The translations under genes and the position numbers were made by a program. The notes under the pieces are model-generated. The model did not search any database. It worked only from the letters and a program-made list of their open reading frames with translations, and was not told the DNA's origin. Shown piece by piece: positions 7,787 to 16,421 of a stretch of 64,000 nt of DNA; within the stretch, counting starts at the first letter, position 1; each line of letters begins with the position of its first letter. Source of the stretch: Lachnospiraceae bacterium (GTDB taxonomy: Bacteria > Bacillota > Clostridia > Lachnospirales > Lachnospiraceae); NCBI GenBank assembly GCA_017622845.1, contig JAGAQJ010000069.1:38848-102847 (forward strand), written 5' to 3'.

Positions 7787-8692
7787 TTGATTAATGGTAT
7801 CATGAACATTTATAAGGAGGCTGGCTTTACGTCGCATGATGTAGTGGCGAAGCTCCGCGGAATTGTAAAACAGAAGAAAATCGGACATACCGGAACACTG
7901 GACCCTGACGCTGTCGGGGTTCTTCCCGTGTGCTTTGGCAATGCGACGAAGCTGTGTGATCTGATGACTGACAAGACAAAAGAATACGAAGCGCTGATGC
8001 GTCTTGGCGTGACAACAGACACACAGGATATGAGCGGCAGAATCCTTACACAGCATGAGGTTCATGCAGGCGAGGCAGAAGCTGAGGCCGCAATAATGCA
8101 TTTTGTGGGCGGATATGAGCAGATTCCGCCCATGTACTCGGCACTCAAGGTAAACGGGAAAAAGCTCTATGAACTTGCAAGGGAAGGCAGGGAGGTAGAG
8201 CGGCAGCCGAGGCATGTAGATATTTCGTTTATAAGGATTGTTGATATAGCGCTGCCGGAGGTAAGGTTTGTCGTGGGCTGCTCTAAGGGAACCTACATCA
8301 GAACCTTATGTGCAGATATCGGTGAGCGGCTTGGATGCGGCGCAGCTATGGCTGCTTTGAAACGCACAAGAGTGGGCGGCTTTCGGATTGAGGATGCGAT
8401 TCCCCTCTCAAAAGTGGAGGAGCTGGCTGCCGCAGGCGAATTGGAACATTATCTGACTGCACCTGACAGTATTTTTATGGAGTATGAGGGAGCATCTGTG
8501 AAGCCGGAAGCTGAGAGCGCGCTTTTGAATGGAAATAAGCTGTATATCAGACAGCTTGACTTTGACAATAACACATTTTTTAAGGATGGGGAAATGCTTC
8601 GCGTGTACAACGGCAAAGGGGAGTTTCAGGCAGTTTATGCCTTTGTCAAAAACGAGGGCGTCTTCAAGCCTTATAAAATGTTTTTGGGATAG
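7787..8692 (+). CDS. truB: tRNA pseudouridine-55 synthase TruB
   Basis: A 301-residue TruB, which makes pseudouridine 55 in the T-loop of tRNAs. GHTGTLDPDAVGVLPVC (about 38-54) contains the catalytic Asp. Other family motifs are TKEYEALMRLGVTTDTQD, PPMYSALKVNGKKLYELAREG and GTYIRTLCADIGERLGCGA. A C-terminal PUA-like segment follows. The TTG at 7787 is chosen because it gives the conserved INGIMNIYKEAGFTSHDV start with GGCGGTGG upstream. The ATG at 7802 would remove those residues. It lies between nrnA (14-base gap) and ribF (7-base gap), so the three are probably co-transcribed. Confidence 0.94.
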   Translation: MINGIMNIYKEAGFTSHDVVAKLRGIVKQKKIGHTGTLDPDAVGVLPVCFGNATKLCDLMTDKTKEYEALMRLGVTTDTQDMSGRILTQHEVHAGEAEAEAAIMHFVGGYEQIPPMYSALKVNGKKLYELAREGREVERQPRHVDISFIRIVDIALPEVRFVVGCSKGTYIRTLCADIGERLGCGAAMAALKRTRVGGFRIEDAIPLSKVEELAAAGELEHYLTAPDSIFMEYEGASVKPEAESALLNGNKLYIRQLDFDNNTFFKDGEMLRVYNGKGEFQAVYAFVKNEGVFKPYKMFLG

Positions 8693-8699
8693 GTAGAAA

Positions 8700-9647
8700 A
8701 TGAAAATAATAGAAAATACGACAGAATTTTATATTGAGGAAGAAACTGCTGTGGCAATCGGGAAATTTGACGGCTTTCACAGAGGTCACCAGAAGCTTTT
8801 GGCGTATTTGAAAAAGCAGCAGGAACAGGGATTGAAATCCGTAGTATTCACCTTTGTGCCGTCTCCGGCTGCATTTTTCTGCAAAGAAGCTGTCAGAGAG
8901 CTTTCGACAACAGCGGAAAAACGCAGAATTTTTGAAAATGCAGGGATTGACTACCTGATTGAATATCCGTTTTATCAGGAAATTGCGGATATGGAGCCGG
9001 AAACCTTTATCAAAGAGGTACTGGTGGAACGAATCAATGCAAGGTGCGTTGTTGCGGGTGATGATGTGTCCTACGGAAAGAGAGGCGCAGGAGACTGTAA
9101 GCTGCTTTTGGAGAAAGCAGGCGAGCACGGATATCAGGTTATTATTATTGATAAGGTGCTGTGCGAAGGGAGAGAAGTAAGCTCTACCTATGTCCGTGAG
9201 GAGGTACGGAAGGGAAATATGGAGCTGGCGGCACGCCTGTTAGGAACACCTTACCATGTGGGAGGAGAAATCATACATGGCAGAAGGCTCGGACGGACAA
9301 TCGGCATGCCTACTGTCAATCTGCTTCCGCCTGCGGAGAAGCTGCTTCCGCCCAAGGGCGTGTATTATTCGTATGCATATCTGCACAGCAGGAACGGAGA
9401 CAAGCCGTATGACGGCTTGCGGCTTGCTGCCATTACCAATATCGGGACGAAGCCTACAGTGGACAGCCGCTTGGTGATGGGAGTGGAAACCTATCTCTAT
9501 GATTTTGACAGCGACGTGTACGGCGATGAGATGGAGGTGTACCTGCTGAAATATAAAAGACCGGAGATGCGGTTTGACGGAGTGGAGTCATTAAAGGCGC
9601 AGATGGCGGCTGACATTGCAGCAGGAAGGGTGTATCACGGTCTGTAA
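8700..9647 (+). CDS. ribF: Bifunctional riboflavin kinase/FMN adenylyltransferase
   Basis: A 315-residue RibF that converts riboflavin to FMN and then FAD. The N-terminal nucleotidyltransferase domain shows GKFDGFHRGHQKLL (HxGH-type motif, about 20-33) and GDDVSYGKRGAGD. The C-terminal flavokinase domain shows GRTIGMPTVNLLPP (about 198-211) with the GxPTxN motif, then AITNIGTKPTV and VETYLYDFD. Length is normal. Seven bases separate it from truB. In Bacillus this gene is directly followed by rpsO and pnp. Here an NlpC/P60 protein with its own promoter has been placed in between. Confidence 0.94.
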   Translation: MKIIENTTEFYIEEETAVAIGKFDGFHRGHQKLLAYLKKQQEQGLKSVVFTFVPSPAAFFCKEAVRELSTTAEKRRIFENAGIDYLIEYPFYQEIADMEPETFIKEVLVERINARCVVAGDDVSYGKRGAGDCKLLLEKAGEHGYQVIIIDKVLCEGREVSSTYVREEVRKGNMELAARLLGTPYHVGGEIIHGRRLGRTIGMPTVNLLPPAEKLLPPKGVYYSYAYLHSRNGDKPYDGLRLAAITNIGTKPTVDSRLVMGVETYLYDFDSDVYGDEMEVYLLKYKRPEMRFDGVESLKAQMAADIAAGRVYHGL

Positions 9648-9707
9648 GCCTGCAGTATTCTGCATGCCAAACTGCTGCCGGAAATATTTGGAAAATGGGG
9701 AAGAAGG

Positions 9708-9736
9708 TTGACATATCGAGGTTCCGATGTTATATT
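9708..9736 (+). promoter_or_regulatory. Strong sigma-A promoter of the NlpC/P60 gene
   Basis: TTGACA (9708-9713), a 17-base spacer and TATATT (9731-9736). Predicted start near 9743, leaving an unusually long 5' leader of about 130 nt before the ATG at 9872. No known riboswitch was recognised in that leader. Confidence 0.75.
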
Positions 9737-9871
9737 AATTCTGTAATTTATATGTAACAAAGTTGTAATAATATATGCCTGCAGTATGCGGTATATACAG
9801 CAGTGATTGTAACCATTCGGAGAGCAGCAGGGTGCAGGAGGGTTACTGAAAGTAGGAATTGGATTAGTGTT

Positions 9872-11107
9872 ATGAAAAGGATAAACAGATTAAAATACAC
9901 GGGAGGAATTGCAGGGATAGGGCTTGCCGTAGTACTGCTTGGAAGCGGTGCTTATGCCAATACGCGCCAAAATGAAGCGCAGGATGAGCTTGAGGTTGTC
10001 ACGCTTGATTTATCGGAAAGCTCCGGTCAGGAAGAAGGAATGACTTCCGGGGCGGATTTGGAGCTGTCAGCAGGGGCAGGACTGGTGCTGGAGGAAATCG
10101 ACGATGAGGTTGAAAGGAGCATCAGCAGCAGGGAGCTGTCAGCAGGGGCAGGACTGGTATTAGAGGAGATTGGCGAGGAGATTCAAAGCGATATTGACAG
10201 CAATGCGCCGGCGGCAGAGAATATAGAAGCAGGCGGGCCTGAGGAAGCGGCTGCAGAGCCGCAGACGTATTGGGGATACACTAATCTCGGTATCGCTCAT
10301 GTGGACAACCATCTGAATATCAGGCAAGAACCGAATGAGAACGGCAAATTGATTGGTAAGCTTCCAAAGGATGCTGCCTGCGAGATTCTTTCCATTGATG
10401 ACAAAGGATGGGCGCATATTAAATCAGGAAAAGTAGACGGCTATTGCAGCACGGAATTTCTGTATATGGGTGAGGAAGCCGTTGCAAGAGGGAAAGAAGC
10501 CGCTTCTATGATTGCGGTGGTGAATACACAGACGCTTAAGGTCAGAGAGGAGCCGAATACGGATTCTGTTGTAATCACTTTGATACCGCAGGAGGAGGAG
10601 CTTGAGGTTGTCGAAATCATGGATAACGGATGGGTGAAGTTCCTGCTTGATGATGAGGAAGCTTATGTCTCGGGAGAATTCGTGGATGTGGAGGAACGGC
10701 TTGAGAAGGCTGTGACGCTTACAGAGCTATTATACGGTCAGGGTGTTTCTGACGTGCGTGTCGACCTTGTACAGTATGCGAAGCAGTTTGTCGGCAATCC
10801 GTACGTTTGGGGCGGAACAAGCCTTACAAACGGTGCAGACTGTTCGGGCTTTACGCTTAGTATCTACAAAAAGTATGGAGTAAGCCTTCCGCATCATGCT
10901 GCTTCACAGGCACAGCTTGGCACAAAGGTCGACTATTCCCAGGTACAGCCGGGTGATTTGATATTTTACGCGAAAAACGGCAGCATCAACCATGTGGCAA
11001 TCTATATAGGCGGCGGTCAGGTAATCCATGCATCAAGCCCTAAGACGGGTATCAAGATTTCCAGCATGAATTATCGTACGCCTGCATGCGCAAGGCGCTA
11101 TCTGTAG
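9872..11107 (+). CDS. Secreted SH3b-SH3b-NlpC/P60 cell-wall hydrolase
   Basis: A 411-residue exported peptidoglycan endopeptidase. Residues 1-28 form a signal peptide (basic MKRINRLK, hydrophobic core, cleavage near AYA). About 30-140 is an acidic linker with a duplicated ELSAGAGLVLEEI segment (DNA repeats at about 10063 and 10132). Two bacterial SH3 domains follow (about 144-200 and 220-275; LNIRQEPN and LKVREEPN motifs). The catalytic NlpC/P60 domain is at about 295-411, with the Cys in GADCSGF, the His in INHVAIYIG and VIHASS. It likely cuts stem peptides in the wall. ATG 9872 is chosen because it gives the signal peptide. Its ribosome binding site is weak, since AGGAGG at 9837 is too far away. 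Confidence 0.9.
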   Translation: MKRINRLKYTGGIAGIGLAVVLLGSGAYANTRQNEAQDELEVVTLDLSESSGQEEGMTSGADLELSAGAGLVLEEIDDEVERSISSRELSAGAGLVLEEIGEEIQSDIDSNAPAAENIEAGGPEEAAAEPQTYWGYTNLGIAHVDNHLNIRQEPNENGKLIGKLPKDAACEILSIDDKGWAHIKSGKVDGYCSTEFLYMGEEAVARGKEAASMIAVVNTQTLKVREEPNTDSVVITLIPQEEELEVVEIMDNGWVKFLLDDEEAYVSGEFVDVEERLEKAVTLTELLYGQGVSDVRVDLVQYAKQFVGNPYVWGGTSLTNGADCSGFTLSIYKKYGVSLPHHAASQAQLGTKVDYSQVQPGDLIFYAKNGSINHVAIYIGGGQVIHASSPKTGIKISSMNYRTPACARRYL

Positions 11108-11140
11108 TGAATGCCCGGAGCGCGAAAAGCAAAAATGTAG

Positions 11141-11169
11141 TTGCATAATTTAATTTGGTGTGCTATACT
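11141..11169 (+). promoter_or_regulatory. Sigma-A promoter of rpsO
   Basis: TTGCAT (11141-11146), a 17-base spacer and TATACT (11164-11169), in the 180-base gap before rpsO. The predicted start is near 11176, at the 5' base of the leader hairpins. Confidence 0.7.
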
Positions 11170-11174
11170 GTCTA

Positions 11175-11280
11175 AGTGTGCTGTGATTATCACAGAGCAC
11201 GTCAGGAATAGCCGGTGCCCAGTGTCGGGACGCTCCGACCCAGACTTGGCATGCGGCGGTTAAGTTTATAAAATGGAGGA
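11175..11280 (+). promoter_or_regulatory. Structured leader of rpsO, probable S15 autoregulatory element
   Basis: The leader contains a GTGCTGTGA/TCACAGAGCAC hairpin (11178-11200) and then a branched GC-rich structure: GCCGGTGCCC, GTCGGG/CCGAC around 11224-11240, ACTTGGC and GCGGCGG. Ribosomal protein S15 controls its own mRNA through leader structures in several bacterial groups, and this one spans the region right up to the ribosome binding site. The assignment comes from position and structure. I did not match it to a specific published S15 motif. Confidence 0.5.
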
Positions 11281-11287
11281 TTTTACA

Positions 11288-11554
11288 ATGATTTCTAAGG
11301 AAAAGAAACAGGCAATTATCAAAGAGTATGGCAGAAAAGAAGGCGATACAGGTTCGCCGGAGGTACAGATTGCTATTTTAACAGCGAGAATTCAGGAGTT
11401 GACTGAGCATTTAAAGAATAATCAGAAGGATCATCATTCAAGACGCGGTCTTTTAAAGATGGTTGGTCAGAGACGTGGTCTGCTTGACTACTTAAAGAAG
11501 ACGGACATTGACGGATATCGTGCTCTGATTGAGAAGCTTGGTATCAGAAAGTAA
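11288..11554 (+). CDS. rpsO: 30S ribosomal protein S15
   Basis: An 88-residue S15, the standard length. It shows the family sequence [26 protein letters not shown] at the N terminus, then [25 protein letters not shown] and [12 protein letters not shown], containing the conserved His-His/Asp and Arg residues that contact 16S rRNA helices. The ATG at 11288 is used with GGAGG at 11275-11279. An upstream in-frame ATG at 11273 overlaps that ribosome binding site and adds non-conserved residues. It has its own promoter and a structured leader, and an intrinsic terminator 22 bases after the stop, so it is probably monocistronic, unlike Bacillus where pnp often follows closely. Confidence 0.97.
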   Translation: MISKEKKQAIIKEYGRKEGDTGSPEVQIAILTARIQELTEHLKNNQKDHHSRRGLLKMVGQRRGLLDYLKKTDIDGYRALIEKLGIRK

Positions 11555-11576
11555 TTTTTGAATACTTATGCAGTGG

Positions 11577-11606
11577 AAGGGGCGGAAACTTATCCGCTCC
11601 TTTTGT
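11577..11606 (+). terminator. Intrinsic terminator after rpsO
   Basis: AAGGGGCGGA (11577-11586) pairs with TCCGCTCCTT (11593-11602) with one G-T, a 6-base loop and a TTTTGT tail. Confidence 0.7.
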
Positions 11607-12012
11607 GCACATGAGCCTGAAAGAAAAAGCGAGGGACAAGCTGCAGCAGCTTGGCACAGCGGCAGGATAAGCCCGTTTGACTACAGGAACGGTATTGAGC
11701 ACTGCATCTTAGATGATTGGATAGAAGTTTGGCTCGAGACCGCTGAAAAGTTTATGAAAGCATCAGCATGATTTCTGGTGATGAGATTTTATGACAATAT
11801 TTCATAATTTTTTCAGTAGTTTCGGCGCTTCTTATCTGACAGTGCTCATCCATGATATTCCGGTATGGTACTGGCGCTGCGCATGCTCTTAAAGCAGAAA
11901 AATGCAGTAACGGAAATCAAAGCACTCCTGTTACCGGAACGGAGTGAACAGTAACATCAAAGCAGCATGATTAACAAGAAGGGTCTATAAGACCAAAGAA
12001 AAGGAGATTTGT
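11607..12012 (+). other. 406-base intergenic stretch before pnp, no gene recognised
   Basis: No convincing coding region is seen. A 67-codon open frame (11568-11771) overlaps the rpsO terminator and has no family features. A small palindrome TTATGA-CAATATT-TCATAA (11789-11807) is followed by six T. GGTCT-ATA-AGACC lies at about 11976-11988. AAGGAGA just before 12013 is the pnp ribosome binding site. The stretch presumably carries the pnp promoter and leader, but no good -35/-10 pair was found. Confidence 0.4.
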
Positions 12013-14139
12013 ATGGATTACATGACATTCAGTGAAAAGAAGGATAAGTCCTATAAGGCATACAGTATGGAGCTTGCAGGACGGACATTGACAATTGATA
12101 TCGGAAGAGTAGCAGCACAGGCAAACGGTGCGGCGCTGATGCATTACGGCGATACGACTGTGCTTTGTACGGCAACAGCATCAGACAAGCCGAGAGACGG
12201 CATTGATTTCTTCCCTTTGTCTGTTGAATATGAGGAGAAGCTTTATGCCGTAGGTAAGATTCCGGGAGGATTTAACAAGAGAGAGGGTAAGGCAAGTGAG
12301 AATGCCATACTTACAAGCCGTGTTATCGACAGACCTATGCGTCCGTTATTTCCGAAGGATTACAGAAATGATGTTACCTTGAACAATATGGTAATGAGTG
12401 TTGATCCGGAATGCCGTCCTGAGCTGGTGGCAATGATTGGTTCCGCAGTTGTTACTTCCATTTCTGATATTCCATTTGATGGTCCGTGTGCAACCACACA
12501 GATGGGACTTGTTGATGGCGAGTTTGTGGTAAACCCGAACCAGGAGCAGTGGAAGAACGGTGATTTACAGCTTACGGTTGCTTCTACAAGCCAGAAGGTT
12601 ATCATGATTGAAGCAGGCGCAAATGAGGTGCCTGAGGATAAGATGATTGAGGCGATTTATAAGTGCCATGAGATTAACCAGACAATTATTGCATTTATTA
12701 ATCAGATAGTGGCAGAGGCGGGCAAGCCGAAGCATGCATATACAAGCTGTGCGATTCCTGAGGAAATGTTTGCAAAGATAAAGGAAATCGTTCCTCCCGA
12801 GGAGATGGAGGTCGCTGTATTTACTGATGAGAAGCAGGTAAGAGAGGAAAACATCAGAAAGATTACCGAGAAGCTGGAGGAGGCATTTGCAGACAATGAA
12901 GAATGGCTTGCAATCCTTGGCGAGGCAATCTATCAGTATCAGAAGAAGACTGTGCGCAAGATGATTTTGAAAGACCACAAGCGTCCTGACGGTCGTGCCA
13001 TCACACAGATTCGTCCTCTTGCAGCAGAGGTTGATATTATTCCGAGAGTGCATGGCTCTGCAATGTTTACACGCGGACAGACTCAGATTTGCACGGTTAC
13101 GACGCTTGCACCGTTGTCGGAGGTTCAGAAGATTGACGGACTTGACGAGAACGAGACGGCCAAGAGATATATGCATCATTACAATTTCCCTTCCTATTCT
13201 GTTGGAGAGACAAAGCCTTCAAGAGGACCGGGACGTCGTGAGATAGGACATGGTGCATTAGCTGAGAAGGCACTCGTACCTGTGATTCCTTCTGAGGAAG
13301 AATTTCCATATGCAATCCGTACGGTATCAGAGACCTTTGAGTCAAACGGTTCAACATCACAGGGTTCCATCTGTGCTTCTACCATGTCGCTGATGGCAGC
13401 AGGCGTACCGATTAAGAAGCCGGTAGCAGGTATTTCCTGCGGTCTTGTAACAGGTGAGACGGATGACGATTATATCGTATTGACAGATATTCAGGGTCTT
13501 GAGGACTTCTTTGGCGATATGGATTTCAAGGTTGCAGGTACAAGAGACGGTATCACAGCCATTCAGATGGATATCAAGATTCATGGTCTGACAAGACCGA
13601 TTGTTGAGGAGGCGATTGCAAAGACAAGAGATGCCAGAATGTATATCCTGAATGAGATTATGATTCCCTGCATCGCTCAGCCAAGACCAACGGTTGGCGA
13701 GTATGCTCCTAAGATTATCCAGCTTCAGATTAATCCTGAGAAGATTGGCGATGTGGTAGGTCAGAGAGGCAAGACCATTAACGCAATCATTGACCAGACC
13801 GGTGTAAAGATAGATATCACGGATGACGGCTTTGTAAGCATCTGCGGAACCGATAAAGCGATGATGGACAAGGCTTGTGAGATGATTAAGATTATCACAA
13901 CTGATTTTGAGGAAGGTCAGATATTCAAGGGGAAGGTAGTGAGCATCAAAGAATTTGGTGCATTTCTCGAGTTTGCTCCCGGAAAAGAGGGAATGGTTCA
14001 TATTTCTAAGATTTCCAAGGAGAGAATCAACCGTGTGGAGGACGTACTTACACTTGGTGATGTTGTTACTGTCGTATGCCTTGGAAGGGACAAGATGGGA
14101 CGCATCAGTTTCTCTATGAAAGATGTGGCACAAAAGTAA
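12013..14139 (+). CDS. pnp: Polyribonucleotide nucleotidyltransferase (PNPase)
   Basis: A 708-residue PNPase, a 3'-to-5' phosphorolytic exoribonuclease and part of the mRNA decay machinery. Two RNase PH domains (about 15-230 and 320-555) flank an all-alpha linker. FNKREGKASENAILTSRVIDRPMRPLF and PSRGPGRREIGHGALAEKAL are characteristic. A KH domain (GQRGKTINAIIDQTG, about 580-595) and an S1 domain (GKVVSIKEFGAFLEFAPGKEGMVHIS, about 640-665) follow. The C terminus is the usual length. ATG 12013 has AAGGAGA upstream. It lies 458 bases from rpsO and is followed by a strong terminator, so it is transcribed alone. Confidence 0.97.
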   Translation: MDYMTFSEKKDKSYKAYSMELAGRTLTIDIGRVAAQANGAALMHYGDTTVLCTATASDKPRDGIDFFPLSVEYEEKLYAVGKIPGGFNKREGKASENAILTSRVIDRPMRPLFPKDYRNDVTLNNMVMSVDPECRPELVAMIGSAVVTSISDIPFDGPCATTQMGLVDGEFVVNPNQEQWKNGDLQLTVASTSQKVIMIEAGANEVPEDKMIEAIYKCHEINQTIIAFINQIVAEAGKPKHAYTSCAIPEEMFAKIKEIVPPEEMEVAVFTDEKQVREENIRKITEKLEEAFADNEEWLAILGEAIYQYQKKTVRKMILKDHKRPDGRAITQIRPLAAEVDIIPRVHGSAMFTRGQTQICTVTTLAPLSEVQKIDGLDENETAKRYMHHYNFPSYSVGETKPSRGPGRREIGHGALAEKALVPVIPSEEEFPYAIRTVSETFESNGSTSQGSICASTMSLMAAGVPIKKPVAGISCGLVTGETDDDYIVLTDIQGLEDFFGDMDFKVAGTRDGITAIQMDIKIHGLTRPIVEEAIAKTRDARMYILNEIMIPCIAQPRPTVGEYAPKIIQLQINPEKIGDVVGQRGKTINAIIDQTGVKIDITDDGFVSICGTDKAMMDKACEMIKIITTDFEEGQIFKGKVVSIKEFGAFLEFAPGKEGMVHISKISKERINRVEDVLTLGDVVTVVCLGRDKMGRISFSMKDVAQK

Positions 14140-14246
14140 TGTGCTGTCGGATAAACAAAAAGTATTTTACAATGGCAGCGTCAGTGCGCAAGGGACATAA
14201 GAACACTGCGAAATTATGACTTGCGCTGTATTAGTGAAAATCAGAA

Positions 14247-14287
14247 AATGCTATACAATAGTTCATCAATTGTATAGCATTTTTTTT
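14247..14287 (+). terminator. Strong intrinsic terminator after pnp
   Basis: A 13-bp perfect stem (AATGCTATACAAT at 14247-14259 with 14269-14281), a 9-base loop and eight T. It separates the pnp unit from the sporulation operon. Confidence 0.9.
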
Positions 14288-14314
14288 ATTCTTTCTGAGT
14301 TTTTATTGTTATCT

Positions 14315-14344
14315 ATTCATAATTTTGCTTTCAGCACATATATT
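14315..14344 (+). promoter_or_regulatory. Candidate sigma-E-type promoter of the spoIIIA operon
   Basis: CATATATT (14337-14344) resembles the Bacillus sigma-E -10 consensus (CATACAnT) and a CATAATT-like block (14319-14325) sits about 11-14 bases upstream, where an ATATT-like -35 is expected. spoIIIA is sigma-E dependent in Bacillus. The match is loose. Confidence 0.35.
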
Positions 14345-14372
14345 GAGATATGGACAAAGGGAGGAGGAAGGT

Positions 14373-15314
14373 ATGATGTCAGAGTGCGGCAGAATCCTGC
14401 AGTTTTTTCCGCAGCAATTAAGAGAGAGCTGGGAGAAATGCAGACTGGATTTTGAAAGGATACAGGAAATCAGGCTGCGCGTCAACCAACCGGTGAGAGT
14501 GCTGTCTGCAAAGGAACATATACTTCCTATGATTTATGATGAGAGAGATATGGAGGAAATATTCCGATACCTGTGCCATGACTCCGTGTATGCATATGAG
14601 GAGGAGCGAAAGCAGGGATACATCATGATGGATGGGGGGCACAGGATTGGAATTACCGGCGAATTGACAGCGGCGGAGAATGGACGCTTTATTGCAAAAT
14701 ACATACGCTATATGAATATCCGGATTGCGCATGAGCATAAAAACATAGCCAAAGGTCTGATGCGTTATCTGTACCGCGCAGAAGAAAAAACGCCGCTTAG
14801 CGTGCTGATTATCTCGCCGCCGGGGATTGGCAAGACAACCCTGCTTCGGGATATGATACGTCTGCTGTCTGACGGCATGGAGGGCTATGAGGGGTGCAAT
14901 GTGGGCGTTGTTGATGAGCGGGGAGAGATTGCAGGCGCATACAGGGGGAGCGCCACGCTTGACTGTGGGGAGAGAACAGATATTATCACAGGAGGAGATA
15001 AGCGGCAGGGAATTTCGATATTGGTCCGAACATTTTCGCCCAGGGTAGTAGCGATTGATGAGATCGGCAGACAGGAAGATGCGGAGGCAATCTTTCATGC
15101 AGGAGTGAGCGGATGCAGCATATTGGCAACAGCGCATGGAAACTCGTTGGAGGATATCCGCTCTAAGGGTGAGATGGAAAGAATACTCCGCTTAAAGCTG
15201 ATTGAACGGTTTATTGTATTGTCTATGGACGAAAAAATGGACAGGTATTTTGAAATTTATGACAGAGAGGGGAATAAATTATGTGGCAGAAGCTTATTGC
15301 AGGTGCCTGCGTGA
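14373..15314 (+). CDS. spoIIIAA: Stage III sporulation protein AA (ATPase)
   Basis: A 313-residue secretion-type ATPase. Walker A ISPPGIGKTTLLRD lies at about 149-162. VVDERGEIAG and VAIDEIGRQEDAEAI (Walker B region) and a C-terminal helicase-like part complete the R3H-less AAA/VirB11-like fold. It powers or assembles the SpoIIIA-SpoIIQ channel that links mother cell and forespore. ATG 14373 is selected because GGAGGAGGAAGG lies just upstream. An earlier in-frame ATG at 14325 lacks a binding site and lies in the likely promoter. It overlaps spoIIIAB by 34 bases and heads a complete AA-AH operon. Confidence 0.95.
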   Translation: MMSECGRILQFFPQQLRESWEKCRLDFERIQEIRLRVNQPVRVLSAKEHILPMIYDERDMEEIFRYLCHDSVYAYEEERKQGYIMMDGGHRIGITGELTAAENGRFIAKYIRYMNIRIAHEHKNIAKGLMRYLYRAEEKTPLSVLIISPPGIGKTTLLRDMIRLLSDGMEGYEGCNVGVVDERGEIAGAYRGSATLDCGERTDIITGGDKRQGISILVRTFSPRVVAIDEIGRQEDAEAIFHAGVSGCSILATAHGNSLEDIRSKGEMERILRLKLIERFIVLSMDEKMDRYFEIYDREGNKLCGRSLLQVPA

Positions 15315-15802
15315 TGACAGGAGCGCTTGGTTTTGGCTGGTCGCTCTGCAGGGAGATGAGCTGTGAGATACAGCATTTAAAGCAGCAGAAGCAGATGCTC
15401 TTATATATGATAGGAGAGATTACATATCTTCACCGGCCTATGGAGGAAATCTTTGATATCATTTCAGAAAAAATCACTGCGCCTTATGACAGCTTTTTAA
15501 AGGAATTGTCACGAAAACTGAAAGAGCGCGATGGAAGGTCGCTGATTCATCTGTGGCAGGAGACGCTGAACCGGATAAGGCTTGAGACGGATATTTCAGA
15601 GAAGGGCCTATGCTATCTTGAAAAAATGGGAAACTGCTTTGCGTGCGAGGGCGATCAATTGCAGATAGGCACGCTTGAACTTTTTGAGCTGGAGCTTGAC
15701 AGCGAGATAGACAGGCTTACGGCAAAAAAGGAAGAGAACAGCAGGCTGATTCAGGCGCTCAGCACACTCACGGGAATTTTATGCATTGTGTTATTTTTAT
15801 AA
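15281..15802 (+). CDS. spoIIIAB: Stage III sporulation protein AB
   Basis: A 173-residue protein with an N-terminal membrane helix (about 4-21), a long helical soluble part (EIQHLKQQKQMLLYMIGEITYLHRPMEEIF and onward) and a C-terminal membrane helix (about 158-173). The architecture resembles GspF/T2SS inner-membrane platform proteins, as described for SpoIIIAB. It is made in the mother cell and acts in the channel complex with AA. The ATG has GAGAGGGG upstream and lies inside the spoIIIAA end, implying translational coupling. Length (about 170) is typical. Identification is by sequence pattern and operon position. Confidence 0.93.
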   Translation: MWQKLIAGACVMTGALGFGWSLCREMSCEIQHLKQQKQMLLYMIGEITYLHRPMEEIFDIISEKITAPYDSFLKELSRKLKERDGRSLIHLWQETLNRIRLETDISEKGLCYLEKMGNCFACEGDQLQIGTLELFELELDSEIDRLTAKKEENSRLIQALSTLTGILCIVLFL

Positions 15803-15820
15803 CGACAAAAAGATAGAGAA

Positions 15821-16027
15821 ATGGGGATGAAGATGGAAGTCAGTCTGATATTTAAGATAGCAGCAGTTGGCATATTGATAACGATATTGGGACAGGTACT
15901 AAAGCATAGCGGAAGGGAAGAACATGCGTTTCTTATCAGTCTTGCCGGACTGGTGCTGGTACTTTCATGGATTGTCCCTTATATCTATCAGCTCTTTGAG
16001 ATGATACAGGATTTATTTGCACTGTGA
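15821..16027 (+). CDS. spoIIIAC: Stage III sporulation protein AC
   Basis: A 68-residue membrane protein with two hydrophobic helices (about 7-24 and 35-56) separated by the short polar KHSGREEH loop. FKIAAVGILITILGQVLKHSG matches the family. It is a small integral subunit of the SpoIIIA complex in the mother-cell membrane around the forespore. Three in-frame ATGs occur at 15821, 15827 and 15833. The third has the best upstream GGGG spacing, so the real protein may be 64 residues. The gene lies 18 bases after spoIIIAB and 13 before spoIIIAD. Confidence 0.92.
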   Translation: MGMKMEVSLIFKIAAVGILITILGQVLKHSGREEHAFLISLAGLVLVLSWIVPYIYQLFEMIQDLFAL

Positions 16028-16040
16028 GAGGAGGGGAAGC

Positions 16041-16421
16041 ATGCTTCAGGTTTGCGTGCTTGCAGCAGCAGGGGTATTTGCAGCGCTGATTATAAAAAAA
16101 GACAAGCCGGAATTTGCAGCGTTAATCATTCTGCTGGTAAGCTTTCTGATTGCCATAAGAGTGCTTGCCATACTTGAGAATGCATTGCTTGAGATAGAGA
16201 GCTGGCAGGAGCTGATTGGAGAAAATATGAACTATATGACGCTTCTGTTTAAGCTGATCGGTATTACTTATATTTGTGATTTTGCAGCAAATCTGTGCAA
16301 GGATTCCGGTTATTCGTCACTGAGTAACCATATAGAGATTTTTGGAAAGGTTGCAATCATGGCAGCAGGCTTTCCGGTAATAAGAATGATGATAGATATG
16401 CTTGAGGGAATGATGCGATGA
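16041..16421 (+). CDS. spoIIIAD: Stage III sporulation protein AD
   Basis: A 126-residue polytopic membrane protein with about four hydrophobic stretches (2-18, 26-48, 64-86 and 100-118). LQVCVLAAAGVFAALIIKKDKPEFAALI is characteristic, and the gene follows spoIIIAC as expected. ATG 16041 has GAGGAGGGG directly upstream. An in-frame start 24 bases earlier overlaps the AC stop and is unlikely. Its last four bases (ATGA) contain the spoIIIAE start, so translation is coupled. Its exact biochemical role in the channel is not known. Confidence 0.92.
   Translation: MLQVCVLAAAGVFAALIIKKDKPEFAALIILLVSFLIAIRVLAILENALLEIESWQELIGENMNYMTLLFKLIGITYICDFAANLCKDSGYSSLSNHIEIFGKVAIMAAGFPVIRMMIDMLEGMMR

Noticed and set aside
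11568-11771. 67-codon open frame after rpsO
   Set aside because: It overlaps the rpsO terminator, has no clear ribosome binding site and no recognisable motif.
14216-14455. 79-codon open frame before spoIIIAA
   Set aside because: It runs through the strong pnp terminator hairpin, so it is unlikely to be translated.
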